Translations under genes and position numbers: made by a program
Part shown: piece by piece, positions 35,540 to 44,062 of the stretch
Numbering within the stretch: position 1 is the first letter of the stretch
How the letters are laid out: each line of letters begins with the position of its first letter
NCBI RefSeq assembly: GCF_000013445.1
Contig: NC_007796.1
Span: forward strand, 1,834,936 to 1,898,935
Reading direction: 5' to 3'
Source of the DNA: Methanospirillum hungatei JF-1
GTDB taxonomy: Archaea > Halobacteriota > Methanomicrobia > Methanomicrobiales > Methanospirillaceae
Length of the DNA: 64,000 nt
Notes under the pieces: model-generated
What the model was told of the DNA's origin: nothing
Seen by the model: the letters and a program-made list of their open reading frames with translations, nothing else
Database searches by the model: none

Positions 35540-37175
35540 GCACCTGCCCTGCAAAAGAAGTGTGTAAAGCGTTCATCAGTTCCTCCCCTTTGTAAAACCG
35601 GTAACAACTCTTCGGAATACATATCTCAAACCTGGCACCTTTTCCATAGGTTCCATTCTCAGTAATGCTCATCCCGGTCATCCCCAGAATTTCCCGGGTG
35701 TAAAAAAGACCAAGACCTGAATTCCGGCCCACTCCCCGTTCAAAGATGACCTTCTTTTTATTATCCGGAATACCCATCCCGTCATCCTCAATGATGAGAA
35801 GGCCATTATCAATCCTCTCAACAAACCGAATTTGTATTGCAGAAACCCGGCTCCCGTGCATCAGGGCATTTTCAACAAGATTGATGACTATCTTTCCAAA
35901 CATCGGGTCGGTATACACCTCAAGCGTCCCGGTGGAATGGAGGATGGAGACATTGCCAAATCCATGAGACTGGGTAATATTCTCGATGATACGGGAGATA
36001 GAAAGCCACTGGGGTTTTTGAATACCAATCTTCTGGTATACATCGGAGAACATCAGATGTTCCTGGATATTATTAAGAGAAATCCCCAATTCTTTTACAT
36101 CAGGCGCAATCTCCGGATACTTGTGCGAAAGTTCAAGCAGATTATCATAATGAAAGAGCTGGGCGGTCAGTTCATTCCTGATATCGTGCCGGGTTATCGT
36201 ATTGAGGATATCGAGTTTTTTATTCGTCCCAATCAGATTTTCCATCTCGTTATGCTCTTCCTGGAGGAGAAAGTGATGAAGAGCGTATGATATCTCCCGT
36301 GCAACATCCTGCACCATCGCCTGTTCGTCAGGATCCCGGGCATATTCAGGCTCGAGAGTCACAGATACAATGCCAAAGACCGTTCCTGCATGTTCCAGTC
36401 TGACCGTCAGGGTATGGGCATCATGATGACCTGAGTAGAGCGGGCATAATACGCAGGTCTCATCAGGAGCACAAATAACCGGGCCACTCCTGCTTTGCAG
36501 TGCCTTCTTGTAACAGGATGTCCGGTTCCCTGCCTGAAGATACGAGAGGAACCGGCCCATCTGCTCTTCAAGACCGGCATGATACACCCCGGTCACATTC
36601 CCATTTGCATCAAACAGGACGATACGCATGTTCTGATATCCGGGTTCAGAGGTAATCCTGCTGCAGAGACGGGCAAAAACCTCTTCTCTCCTTTCATTCC
36701 CATGAATGGTGTCAGATACCTCCCGAAGAACCTGAAATATCCGGGAGAGATGCCTGAGTTTTTGCTGATCCCGGTACTGCCGGTATGCCTTCATGACCTT
36801 ATCAGATAGTTCTGCATACTGTGAACGAGGCTCTCCTCCCTTTTGTACGTAAAAGGTGGCTCCTGAATTGATTGCTGATACCGCAACACTTTCTCTTCCC
36901 CGGCCGGTAAAAAGAATAAAAGGAATATCACATCCATGACCTCTGATTGTTTGCAAAAGCTCAATTCCACTCATGTCCGGCATTTCATAGTCGGAGATGA
37001 AGACATCAACCGAATACACAGTCAGATGTTCAAATGCCTCCTGTACCGATGAACATGAATAGACCCGGATATGACCGGAGCGTTCAAGAAACGCCTTGGT
37101 GACCTCCAGAATATGGACATCATCATCGACATGGAGGACGTGGACTGGAAACAGGTGAGGTAATGAGTGGTACAT
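35523..37175 (-). CDS. Receiver-GAF-histidine kinase (reversed hybrid)
   Basis: About 550 residues from [20 protein letters not shown]-terminal receiver: VDDD acidic site, phospho-acceptor in [50 protein letters not shown]. The middle is GAF-like with [15 protein letters not shown]. The C-terminal kinase has [20 protein letters not shown] (H box) and [24 protein letters not shown] and [15 protein letters not shown]. The receiver-first order means it may receive a phosphate before acting as a kinase. The start follows the 76-residue gene by six bases. The wider open frame to 37262 overlaps that gene and is less likely. Confidence 0.9.
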   Translation of the reverse strand: MYHSLPHLFPVHVLHVDDDVHILEVTKAFLERSGHIRVYSCSSVQEAFEHLTVYSVDVFISDYEMPDMSGIELLQTIRGHGCDIPFILFTGRGRESVAVSAINSGATFYVQKGGEPRSQYAELSDKVMKAYRQYRDQQKLRHLSRIFQVLREVSDTIHGNERREEVFARLCSRITSEPGYQNMRIVLFDANGNVTGVYHAGLEEQMGRFLSYLQAGNRTSCYKKALQSRSGPVICAPDETCVLCPLYSGHHDAHTLTVRLEHAGTVFGIVSVTLEPEYARDPDEQAMVQDVAREISYALHHFLLQEEHNEMENLIGTNKKLDILNTITRHDIRNELTAQLFHYDNLLELSHKYPEIAPDVKELGISLNNIQEHLMFSDVYQKIGIQKPQWLSISRIIENITQSHGFGNVSILHSTGTLEVYTDPMFGKIVINLVENALMHGSRVSAIQIRFVERIDNGLLIIEDDGMGIPDNKKKVIFERGVGRNSGLGLFYTREILGMTGMSITENGTYGKGARFEICIPKSCYRFYKGEELMNALHTSFAGQVHADDS

Positions 37176-37180
37176 TGGGA

Positions 37181-37411
37181 TCACCCCAGTTTCCCGATCT
37201 TGTCTGCAAGTTCCTGGGCCAGATCCTGCTCTATGAACATGGCTGAAGCAAGACCAACCCATTTCGCCAGTTCCTTACAGTGTTCAGGGCCGATATCGGG
37301 AAAATTCAGACCCTGAAGATGAAACTTTGTCTGTCGTTCCAGGAGGGTGATTGCTGCAGGACCGAGATATTCAACCGCAATCTCAAGCACTGCATCAGAG
37401 GTTTTGCTCAT
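37181..37411 (-). CDS. Small conserved-looking protein of the signalling operon
   Basis: 76 residues: MSKTSDAVLEIAVEYLGPAA, TLLERQTKFHLQGLNF, then a helix CKELAKWVGLASAMFI. Helical and mildly amphipathic, ending QDLAQELADKIGKLG. It sits between the HAMP sensor and the receiver-kinase, with 20 and 5 base gaps, so it is a true operon member. Not recognised; an adaptor for the kinase or methyl-accepting protein is a reasonable guess. Confidence 0.65.
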   Translation of the reverse strand: MSKTSDAVLEIAVEYLGPAAITLLERQTKFHLQGLNFPDIGPEHCKELAKWVGLASAMFIEQDLAQELADKIGKLG

Positions 37412-37431
37412 AAAAATCCCCCGTCTACCAG

Positions 37432-38247
37432 TTACTCATGCTGGTAGTCCTGGTGCATCAGGATCTTCAGACTGGTAATCATCCGTTTGAATGATGAAGC
37501 AAGTTCTCCAATCTCATCGTTCCGATTAATTGAGATAGACACATTCGTATCCCCTCTGCTGATCTTATTTGCCGATTCTATCAGCATGTGAATGTCACGG
37601 ATCATGGTCCGGGAGAATATGGCAATAATAAGTCCAGCACAGAGAATGCCAAGGAACAGAATCAGATAAATGGTCTGACCAACAAAGTCCATCCGGTTCT
37701 GTACAACCGCTGCATCCATATCCACACCAACAATACCAATAACCTCCCCCCTGGCATTCTTAATCGGTGCATACCCGGCAAGTACAGTCCCCCAGGGCCT
37801 CTCAACAAAGTCTTTTTCAACAGAGGGACCAGTAAATGCTGATATCATGGCAGGTGTCGGATTTGAGACGGGATTGCCAATTTTTACATCCCTTTTCCCG
37901 ATATTATACCCGCTGTCTATGACATATTCCATCCCGTCACCCTGTTTTCTGGCGGTGAAAATCTTCACGATCTCATGATCAGCCTGGGACATATGGGCCA
38001 GTTGTTCAGCATTCATCAGATAGAGGATTTCAGCCTCCATTCCAGGTTTTAATTTGGCGATCTCATCTCCGTTCAGGTCTGCTGCAGTGAGAGAGGCAAG
38101 AGCCACCAGCTCCTGCTGAGTTGATTCCTGAATTTTATCAGTCGATGCACCGACGGTAAACAAAAATGTAAGTCCGGTAATAAGAATTACCAGAATAACA
38201 AAACCGGCGGTGAGTTTTGTCATAATTGAGTGCAGCATATCTGCCAT
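37432..38247 (-). CDS. HAMP sensor lacking an output domain
   Basis: About 271 residues from MADMLHSIMTKL (GGAGAG lies about ten bases upstream; the longer frame to 38328 is not supported). Two membrane helices (GFVILVILITGLTFLFTVGA; IYLILFLGILCAGLIIAIF) flank an extracellular single-Cache-like domain of about 160 residues ending APIKNARGEVIGIVGVDMD. A HAMP domain (KISRGDTNVSISINRNDEIG) follows, then a 20-residue stub. With no kinase or methyl-accepting hairpin it must signal through partners, most plausibly the operon's own kinase or MCP. First gene of the signalling operon. Confidence 0.82.
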   Translation of the reverse strand: MADMLHSIMTKLTAGFVILVILITGLTFLFTVGASTDKIQESTQQELVALASLTAADLNGDEIAKLKPGMEAEILYLMNAEQLAHMSQADHEIVKIFTARKQGDGMEYVIDSGYNIGKRDVKIGNPVSNPTPAMISAFTGPSVEKDFVERPWGTVLAGYAPIKNARGEVIGIVGVDMDAAVVQNRMDFVGQTIYLILFLGILCAGLIIAIFSRTMIRDIHMLIESANKISRGDTNVSISINRNDEIGELASSFKRMITSLKILMHQDYQHE

Positions 38248-38473
38248 AGAATTATTCTCTCCAAAAATTTCCGAATCACAGGCCGGAAAACATCCGGTCA
38301 GGATCGGAATGTATGCATATAAGATCATGTGCCGGTTCGATAATGATTCGGCATAGAGTCTATTGGTCGATATAGTGAGAATAGAGAACTATAAAGACAT
38401 CATATTCCTCATGAGTACCCATATCTCTCTATATTCTCTATCGGAAACGGGGATAATACAGGGATGACAATGG

Positions 38474-39328
38474 ATGACGGGATTTATCATGTCTCATACA
38501 ATGAAAACTCCGGTTCTCCGGATGGCAGGAATCATATTCCTGCTCTGTGCTGTCTTCTGTGCCACTGCCCCCGTTATGGCTGAAGAGACGACGTTAAGTA
38601 TCTCAGGCTCAACAACCGTTCTTCCGATCGCCTCTGCATGTGCAGAAGCATTCATGGATGCCCACCCTGATGTTGATGTTCAGGTTAGTGGCGGGGGATC
38701 TGGTGCTGGTATCAAGGCAATAGGCGAAGGTGTTGTCAGCCTTGCAATGGCATCCCGTGAACTGAAAGACGAAGAGAAGACCAAATACCCCAATCTTCAG
38801 ACCGTTGCAGTCGCAAAGGATGGTATTGCAGTCATTGTAAACCCTGAAAACGCCGTAGAAGCACTTACTCTGAAACAGATCAAGGACATCTACACCGGGA
38901 CCATCACCGGATGGCAGGATGTTGGCGGAGAGACCGCAAAGATTGAGATCGTCGGACGTGACAGTGCATCAGGAACCAGAGAGTTCTTCCTTGAGAGAGT
39001 CCTCAACAAGGAAGACTTCACCAAGTTCATGCTTGAAAAGAACTCCAATGGTGCGGTCCAGCAGTACGTATCCCAGACCCCGACCGCAATCGGATACGTC
39101 GGTATGGGCTTTGAAGATGGCGTAAAGGTCATTGAGATCACGGGCGACGATGGAAAGAATTCAAAACCATCAGTCGAGACCGTAAAGTCCGGTGCATACC
39201 CACTCTCCCGTGAATTATACTTCGTTACCGCCGGTGAGCCGGAAGGCCTTGCAAAAGAGTTCCTTGACTTTGTCCTGAGCGCTGAAGGACAGAAGATTGT
39301 CGAAGAACAGGGCTTTGTAAGCATCTAA
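38474..39328 (+). CDS. pstS: Phosphate-binding protein PstS-like
   Basis: 284 residues. Signal peptide (positively charged start, then RMAGIIFLLCAVFCATAPVM). Mature part: LSISGSTTVLPIASACAEAF, the phosphate-binding loop SGGGSGAGIKAIGEG, the VGRDSASGTREFFLERV loop, and PLSRELYFVTAGEP near the end; all canonical. In most genomes pstS is followed by pstCAB; here the next gene is on the other strand, so it is an orphan and may serve the permease elsewhere or act as a sensor subunit. A/T-rich palindromic motifs (TCTCTATA, ATAGAG) upstream suggest regulation. Starts at 38489 or 38501 are also possible. Confidence 0.92.
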   Translation: MTGFIMSHTMKTPVLRMAGIIFLLCAVFCATAPVMAEETTLSISGSTTVLPIASACAEAFMDAHPDVDVQVSGGGSGAGIKAIGEGVVSLAMASRELKDEEKTKYPNLQTVAVAKDGIAVIVNPENAVEALTLKQIKDIYTGTITGWQDVGGETAKIEIVGRDSASGTREFFLERVLNKEDFTKFMLEKNSNGAVQQYVSQTPTAIGYVGMGFEDGVKVIEITGDDGKNSKPSVETVKSGAYPLSRELYFVTAGEPEGLAKEFLDFVLSAEGQKIVEEQGFVSI

Positions 39329-39392
39329 AAGAATCATAAAGGATTACAATCCGAGGAGAGATAATTCTCTCCGTTCCTGTTCTTCAGTTCTT

Positions 39393-40079
39393 CTATTCTA
39401 CATCCGGCGTTACATCGGTATCAATTCTTCCATCAACAAACCTGATGACCCGGTCAAAGTACTCCTCATGCCAGGGCTCATGGGAAACCATCACGATAGT
39501 TTGTCCATGCTCCCGGTTCAGACGTTGAAACAGGTCAAGAACCATTCGTGAAGAAGCAGTATCAAGATTGGCACACGGCTCATCGGCAAATACGATTGCA
39601 GGTTCATTCATCAGGGCTCGTGCAATCGCTACCCGTTGCTGCTGACCGCCGGAGAGCTCACGCTTCAGGTGATGAGCCCGGCCTGAAAGACCAACCTCTT
39701 CAGTAAGTCTCATAGCCCGATCCATCACCTGATAATAATCCATTCCCAGACCAAAACCCGGCACAGCGATATTTTCTACAACCGTCAGATCCTCTATGAG
39801 AGCATAGTCCTGAAAGACATACCCCATGGTTTCGAGTCGAAACCGGGATCGTTTTTCATTGGAAAGCAAAGAGACGTCTGTTCCGGAAATCAGAACCTTT
39901 CCTGAGCTCTGGGAGTCAAGCAATCCGATGAGATGGAGAAATGTGGACTTTCCACTTCCGGATGGCCCCATAACTCCCACAAACTCTCCTTTCTCTATCC
40001 TAACCGAAATCCCCCGTAATGCATGAACGCTGACATCACCCATCGCATAGGTTTTTCGAAGGTCGCAGGTCTCAATCAT
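39393..40079 (-). CDS. ABC transporter ATP-binding protein, MacB/LolD type
   Basis: 228 residues. Walker A GPSGSGKSTFLHLIG near residue 36, Q-loop YVFQDYALIEDL, signature LSGGQQQRVAIARALMNEPA, Walker B IVFADEPCANLD and switch His in VSHEPWHEEYFD. It fits the FtsX-permease partner group that exports peptides, lipoproteins or drugs. It overlaps the permease stop (four bases), making a three-gene operon with the exported beta-sandwich protein first. The TetR regulator diverges upstream. Confidence 0.93.
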   Translation of the reverse strand: MIETCDLRKTYAMGDVSVHALRGISVRIEKGEFVGVMGPSGSGKSTFLHLIGLLDSQSSGKVLISGTDVSLLSNEKRSRFRLETMGYVFQDYALIEDLTVVENIAVPGFGLGMDYYQVMDRAMRLTEEVGLSGRAHHLKRELSGGQQQRVAIARALMNEPAIVFADEPCANLDTASSRMVLDLFQRLNREHGQTIVMVSHEPWHEEYFDRVIRFVDGRIDTDVTPDVE

Positions 40080-41275
40080 CGGTTCACCAGATCCAGAATA
40101 TCTTCAGATGTTGCCTGCTTAGCAGGAATAAAACCGGCTATCAGGGAAACGAACCCAAGAACCATAAGAGAAGGAAGAAGGACAGTCAGATCAAACACCG
40201 GATACACTGCACCGGCCGGAAACTGAAGAGGAAAAGCCCTGAAATATTCACTCAGACACGTAAAGAGTGCCACCCCGCAGAGAGCACCACATCCATAGAT
40301 GACGGCCACCTGAACCAGGTAGTCCCTGATTATATCCCGTTCAGGAATACCAATGGCCTTGAGAATGCCTATCTGTCTTCTTTGATGGGTTGTGTTGATG
40401 TATACTACAATAAATATGACAATGCTTGCAATAACGAGGGAAAAGACCAGCATGATTGAATTCAGGAGGGAGAAACTCTTCAATGCGTCACCAATTATCC
40501 CTTCTCCTTTTTCGGTTACCGTCTTGATGTCATCACGAATTCCAAACTCCATAAGCCGTATCTTGGTCTGAGCAAGGGTCTCTGCACCAGATGAGCGGAT
40601 GAGAATGAGAGACGATTTGTCAGTCGGTCCAAGTACTGATTCCATCTCTTTTTGTGTGATGAATGCTTCATTATCAGCAGAGATGGAGCCTGTCTCAAAT
40701 ATCCCTGCCACGGTCATTTTCCTGACAATGCCGTTCTGAAATGTAACTTTTAGTGAATCACCGGCATGAACCCCGCCCAGCGATTCCATTTTATCCTTTT
40801 TTTCATCATCATGACCGGCAAGCACTGAACCGAGCAGAATCACATCAGTGTCTCCATCAGAGAGATACCGACCTTCAGTTATCTTCCCAAAGGTCTTTGT
40901 GACACGTTCTTCATCAGACGGGATAATTGCGACAACCCCCCGTGATAGAATCTTTTTATCCGATTCCAACGAAGTACTGACGATCATATGTGACGAGGTT
41001 GCAGCGATACCGGGAGTCCGCTCGATGGTTCTGACCAGCATATGAGTATCTGATAGAACCTGATTATCATCATCCGGTTCGATAATCAGGTCAGCATACT
41101 GGTAATCACTGACCTGCTGATTATATGCCCCGGTAAGTCCTGCGGTAAGGGATGGCATAAAGACCATTAAAACAAAGGATAATGCCACGATCATGATAGT
41201 AAGGAGAAATGTCCCCTTATTCCCCCTTTGTATTGCACGAACAGCCAGATAAACCGGAATATTAACCGTCTTCAT
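40076..41275 (-). CDS. FtsX-like ABC transporter permease
   Basis: About 399 residues from MKTVNIPVYLAVRAIQRGNK. First membrane helix near 20 (TFLLTIMIVALSFVLMVFM), then a large extracellular MacB-like domain of some 230 residues, then the three-helix FtsX core (SIMLVFSLVIASIVIFIVVY; VAVIYGCGALCGVALF; VFDLTVLLPSLMVLGFVSL). The EIGILKAIG-type coupling helix appears as QIGILKAIGIPERDI. Its ATG overlaps the exported protein's TGA (ATGA). Substrate unknown; the operon's exported protein may present or receive it. Confidence 0.92.
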   Translation of the reverse strand: MKTVNIPVYLAVRAIQRGNKGTFLLTIMIVALSFVLMVFMPSLTAGLTGAYNQQVSDYQYADLIIEPDDDNQVLSDTHMLVRTIERTPGIAATSSHMIVSTSLESDKKILSRGVVAIIPSDEERVTKTFGKITEGRYLSDGDTDVILLGSVLAGHDDEKKDKMESLGGVHAGDSLKVTFQNGIVRKMTVAGIFETGSISADNEAFITQKEMESVLGPTDKSSLILIRSSGAETLAQTKIRLMEFGIRDDIKTVTEKGEGIIGDALKSFSLLNSIMLVFSLVIASIVIFIVVYINTTHQRRQIGILKAIGIPERDIIRDYLVQVAVIYGCGALCGVALFTCLSEYFRAFPLQFPAGAVYPVFDLTVLLPSLMVLGFVSLIAGFIPAKQATSEDILDLVNR

Positions 41276-42567
41276 ACCGTAGGCTCCGACTGCCGGCGAC
41301 GATATTCCACGATACCACCACCGATGAGACACAGGATAATAACGGCCGGAATGAGCAGTGGATTTCCCCTGGGCGCAATAGTCAGCGAAAGAGTATCATC
41401 CATGACATATTCCGTCCCTTCATGTTCCATCCTGATCATTATCGGGATCTGATAATCCCCGGCGGGAGCTTCCTGAAGATAGAATACCGCAGGGCCGTCA
41501 TTATCCGGTTCAATCTTCCCGACAAAGGCCTCTTTTGTCCCTTTTACCGGGGCATCGATTACTGCCCTGACTCCATTTGCATCCCCGGTCCCCGTGTTCT
41601 CAATCCGGACGATGAGCGAGAAGGGCATTCCTTCCGATATCCGGACCGGATCTGAAGTTACTGCTGCAATGGCAAGATCCGGTTTCCCGGAAATTTTAAC
41701 CGGCACCTGTTCGGTCTGTGTCAGGATCGTCCCTCCTGCGGTACTATACCTGAGGGTGCAGACAAGGAGCGATATTCCCTCTGGTGTCTTCCGGCTCGTT
41801 GAGATCGTAAGAGGGATGCTCACATCCTCACCTGGTCCAAGGCGGGATATATGGGTTATAACCTTGCTGGCTACAGAGATTTCAGGGCTTGCCGGGCTGA
41901 TATTCACCATAATTTCTGATGCAGCCGTATCACCGTCATTTTGGAGAATAAGAGTCCCTTCTGCATTTTCACCAGGTATTACCGAGTCAGGAATCTCTTT
42001 TGTTATCTGGAGGGCAGGATTCTTCTGTACCAGGCTGTCATCATTGACATTCACCGGTATCGGGTATTTCAGGCTCCTTCCTCCTTCGGTTGCGATATGC
42101 AGCTCTGGAAAGTAGATTCCTGATTGATGCGGAGCCTGCACCAGGAATGTCAGGGGTACTGACTGCCCAGGACCAACCTCTCCGACCCGGCGGTAATCTC
42201 CGGACTCCACCCGAAGCCCGTTTCCAAAGAGGGAGACATCTGATAGGTAGACATTGATATCCCTCGTCTCGGTTACCGACTGCCCGGTTGTCTGATCTCC
42301 ACCGGTTTTCGTTACCGATGCACCTTTTGCGGTGTTTGATACCTGGACGGTAATGAGAGCAGAGCCTCCGGGCATGATCACGTCAGGTCTGACCTCATAC
42401 GAGGAGATTACAATGGTCGGTTCACTTGCGGTCACAATTCCCGTAAGTCCGATCCCCGCCAGAATGATAAGGAAAGATATGAGGATGCAGACCTTTCGGT
42501 AATGAACAGTTTCTGTTTTTAGCCGGTATGAAAGGAGAGATACCGGACATGCTGACATTTGCGTCAT
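41272..42567 (-). CDS. Exported beta-sandwich (CARDB/S-layer-type) protein of the ABC operon
   Basis: 431 residues. A hydrophobic N-terminal helix (VCILISFLIILAGIGLTGIV), three or four Ig/CARDB-like repeats with PGGSALITVQVSNTAKG, PGENAEGTLILQNDGDTAAS and EGMPFSLIVRIENTGTGDAN, and a C-terminal membrane helix LLIPAVIILCLIGGGIVEY with a basic end. This is the type of accessory protein that partners with FtsX-like exporters in archaea (COG1361). The ATG overlaps the upstream operator cluster; alternate starts within 30 bases are possible. Confidence 0.85.
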   Translation of the reverse strand: MTQMSACPVSLLSYRLKTETVHYRKVCILISFLIILAGIGLTGIVTASEPTIVISSYEVRPDVIMPGGSALITVQVSNTAKGASVTKTGGDQTTGQSVTETRDINVYLSDVSLFGNGLRVESGDYRRVGEVGPGQSVPLTFLVQAPHQSGIYFPELHIATEGGRSLKYPIPVNVNDDSLVQKNPALQITKEIPDSVIPGENAEGTLILQNDGDTAASEIMVNISPASPEISVASKVITHISRLGPGEDVSIPLTISTSRKTPEGISLLVCTLRYSTAGGTILTQTEQVPVKISGKPDLAIAAVTSDPVRISEGMPFSLIVRIENTGTGDANGVRAVIDAPVKGTKEAFVGKIEPDNDGPAVFYLQEAPAGDYQIPIMIRMEHEGTEYVMDDTLSLTIAPRGNPLLIPAVIILCLIGGGIVEYRRRQSEPTV

Positions 42568-42622
42568 TTATAATAACATAGATGTCATTATACTGACATA
42601 AATGTTACTGACGAACGTGTCA
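42553..42622. promoter_or_regulatory. Four TGAC-N6-GTCA operator-like palindromes
   Basis: Sites of 14 bases at 42553 (TGACATTTGCGTCA), 42574 (TAACATAGATGTCA), 42594 (TGACATAAATGTTA) and 42609 (TGACGAACGTGTCA). Steps are 21, 20 and 15 bases, the first two being two helical turns. They cover the divergent promoter region between the ABC operon and the TetR gene, so they most likely bind that TetR protein and switch both sides. Confidence 0.75.
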
Positions 42623-42651
42623 TTATATTATCTCACAACCAACATTCTCCT

Positions 42652-43242
42652 ATGCCTCGGGTAGTCCCGGAATATAAAAAAGAAGCAAAGAAACGAATAC
42701 TGGAGGTTGCCACCCGGATAGTTTTTGAAAAAGGGTACCAGCATGTGCGGATGGATGATATTGCGAAGGAAGCAGGAATCTCCAGACCCACCCTCTACCT
42801 CTATTATGAAAATAAAGAAGCCCTCTTTCTTGAGATCATCAAATCCATCATCGCCGATGTCAGTTCTATGGCACAAGAGTCCATACAGTCAGGTGAGATC
42901 CAGTCCCTTGGAGATTTTTTTGCAGAGGCCAATAACCAGTATAGGAACCAGTTTGCGATGATCTTTGAGGTCATGGCAGGACTCCCAAAAAAACACCGGT
43001 TAATTTCAGAGATTGCCCTGCTTCATGACGAGATGATACATCAGATCGCTATGTACCTTTCGATGCGGTTTCCTGACCGGCCAGTGGAAATTGACCCGGA
43101 AATTATGGCAAATGCTATGCTTGCCCTGTTTATTGGTCTGCAGATAAGGCAAAGACTCGGTCTTGATCCGGAGAAAGCAGCACGAGTATGGGAAACAGTA
43201 ATATCAGCCCCGTTTCAAATTAGCAGAACTTACCGAGTCTAA
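42652..43242 (+). CDS. TetR family regulator
   Basis: 196 residues. HTH start KKRILEVATRIVFEKGYQHV and MDDIAKEAGISRPTLYLYYE, a clear TetR HTH, followed by KEALFLEIIKSI and a helical ligand domain of about 130 residues ending RVWETVISAPFQISRTYRV. It is divergent from the MacB-like export operon, with four palindromes between, so it probably represses the exporter and itself until an exported compound binds. Start PRVVPEYKKEAKKRI fits with the ATG at 42652. Confidence 0.92.
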   Translation: MPRVVPEYKKEAKKRILEVATRIVFEKGYQHVRMDDIAKEAGISRPTLYLYYENKEALFLEIIKSIIADVSSMAQESIQSGEIQSLGDFFAEANNQYRNQFAMIFEVMAGLPKKHRLISEIALLHDEMIHQIAMYLSMRFPDRPVEIDPEIMANAMLALFIGLQIRQRLGLDPEKAARVWETVISAPFQISRTYRV

Positions 43243-43259
43243 ACCCCTACGAAGAGAAC

Positions 43260-43871
43260 ATGACCGACCAGGCCGATCTTATCCTTCGAACACTCACTCC
43301 CGGTGAGGATATCCCATATAATCTCCTCTTACTCGCTGATGAGACAAATTATGAAGATGCGATCTCCCGGAGTTATTATGCCTTGTATTATGCAGCCAAA
43401 GCTCTGCTCTCTTCAAAAGGGATTATTACAAAAACCCACAAAGGACTCATTACTCAAATCAGTGACCATTATGTGAACAATGGTCTTGTGGATCATCAGA
43501 TCTGGCATACTCTGGCCTATACCGAATCCTTAAGAGAATCAGCAGATTATAGTACCGGAGAACAAATCACAGAGGAAATATCACTAGATGTTATCGAAGA
43601 GAGTAAAAAAAATTCATTCAGGTATGCGAAATTCTGGTTTTACGACAAAGATAAGTTTAACAATAAGTTCATGATCCCAGAAAAAAATAGGGGTGGGTAT
43701 CAACAATACACTTTTACCTCCCCTATCCCCTCCCCTTCCCCACCTTACGGATTACTCTCCACAAGCCGGACAGGATTCACTGCTTCAGTCGGCATCCGAC
43801 CGCCAAACCCCCAGGGTCCCTTGTACACCCCGTCCGGAGCGAGATCCCTATCATGTTCCTTCAGCCAGTAA
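43260..43871 (+). CDS. HEPN domain protein with an altered 3' end
   Basis: 203 residues; the HEPN part is the first 120 or so (NLLLLADETNYEDAISRSYYALYYAAKALL; helix IWHTLAYTESLRESADYST). HEPN proteins are usually toxins paired with a nucleotidyltransferase or act alone as RNases; no partner is adjacent. After KFMIPEKNRGGYQQYTF the protein runs into low-complexity Pro/Ser-rich sequence that is the antisense of the gene at 43745, so the original end was lost when this element inserted. It is 17 bases after the TetR gene. Confidence 0.75.
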   Translation: MTDQADLILRTLTPGEDIPYNLLLLADETNYEDAISRSYYALYYAAKALLSSKGIITKTHKGLITQISDHYVNNGLVDHQIWHTLAYTESLRESADYSTGEQITEEISLDVIEESKKNSFRYAKFWFYDKDKFNNKFMIPEKNRGGYQQYTFTSPIPSPSPPYGLLSTSRTGFTASVGIRPPNPQGPLYTPSGARSLSCSFSQ

Positions 43872-44062
43872 AACTGATGGTGGTATACATACACCCCTTT
43901 CGTGTTGGAATCCCTCCGCTCCACCAGCTCATGCCCGATAAGTTTCCCAAACTGTTGAAATTTCTTTCCCATCGTTTTCACCGGAAACCGGGAAGAAAGA
44001 CTGATGTAGAGTGTTTTTCGAAGATACGAATAATTCAGTGGATTATCAAGCCAGGTAATCAT
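43745..44062 (-). CDS. Small protein at the end of the replicon-like operon
   Basis: 105 residues, basic at its N-terminal half: MITWLDNPLNYSYLRKTL, KKFQQFGKLIGHELVERR, then VYVYHHQFYWLKEHDRDLAP and a Gly-rich tail. The middle (RDSNTKGVYVYHHQF) looks like a winged-helix wing, so DNA binding is possible. Its ATG overlaps the TGA of the ATPase gene, so it is co-translated. Unknown family. Confidence 0.6.
   Translation of the reverse strand: MITWLDNPLNYSYLRKTLYISLSSRFPVKTMGKKFQQFGKLIGHELVERRDSNTKGVYVYHHQFYWLKEHDRDLAPDGVYKGPWGFGGRMPTEAVNPVRLVESNP

Noticed and set aside
37176-37262. Longer start for the receiver-kinase at 37262
   Set aside because: It would overlap the 76-residue gene by 82 bases; ATG 37175 has a suitable GGTGAT upstream and begins right before the receiver domain.
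41594-42115. 173-codon plus-strand open frame opposite the exported beta-sandwich gene
   Set aside because: Shadow of the minus-strand gene, which has clear repeats and a signal helix.
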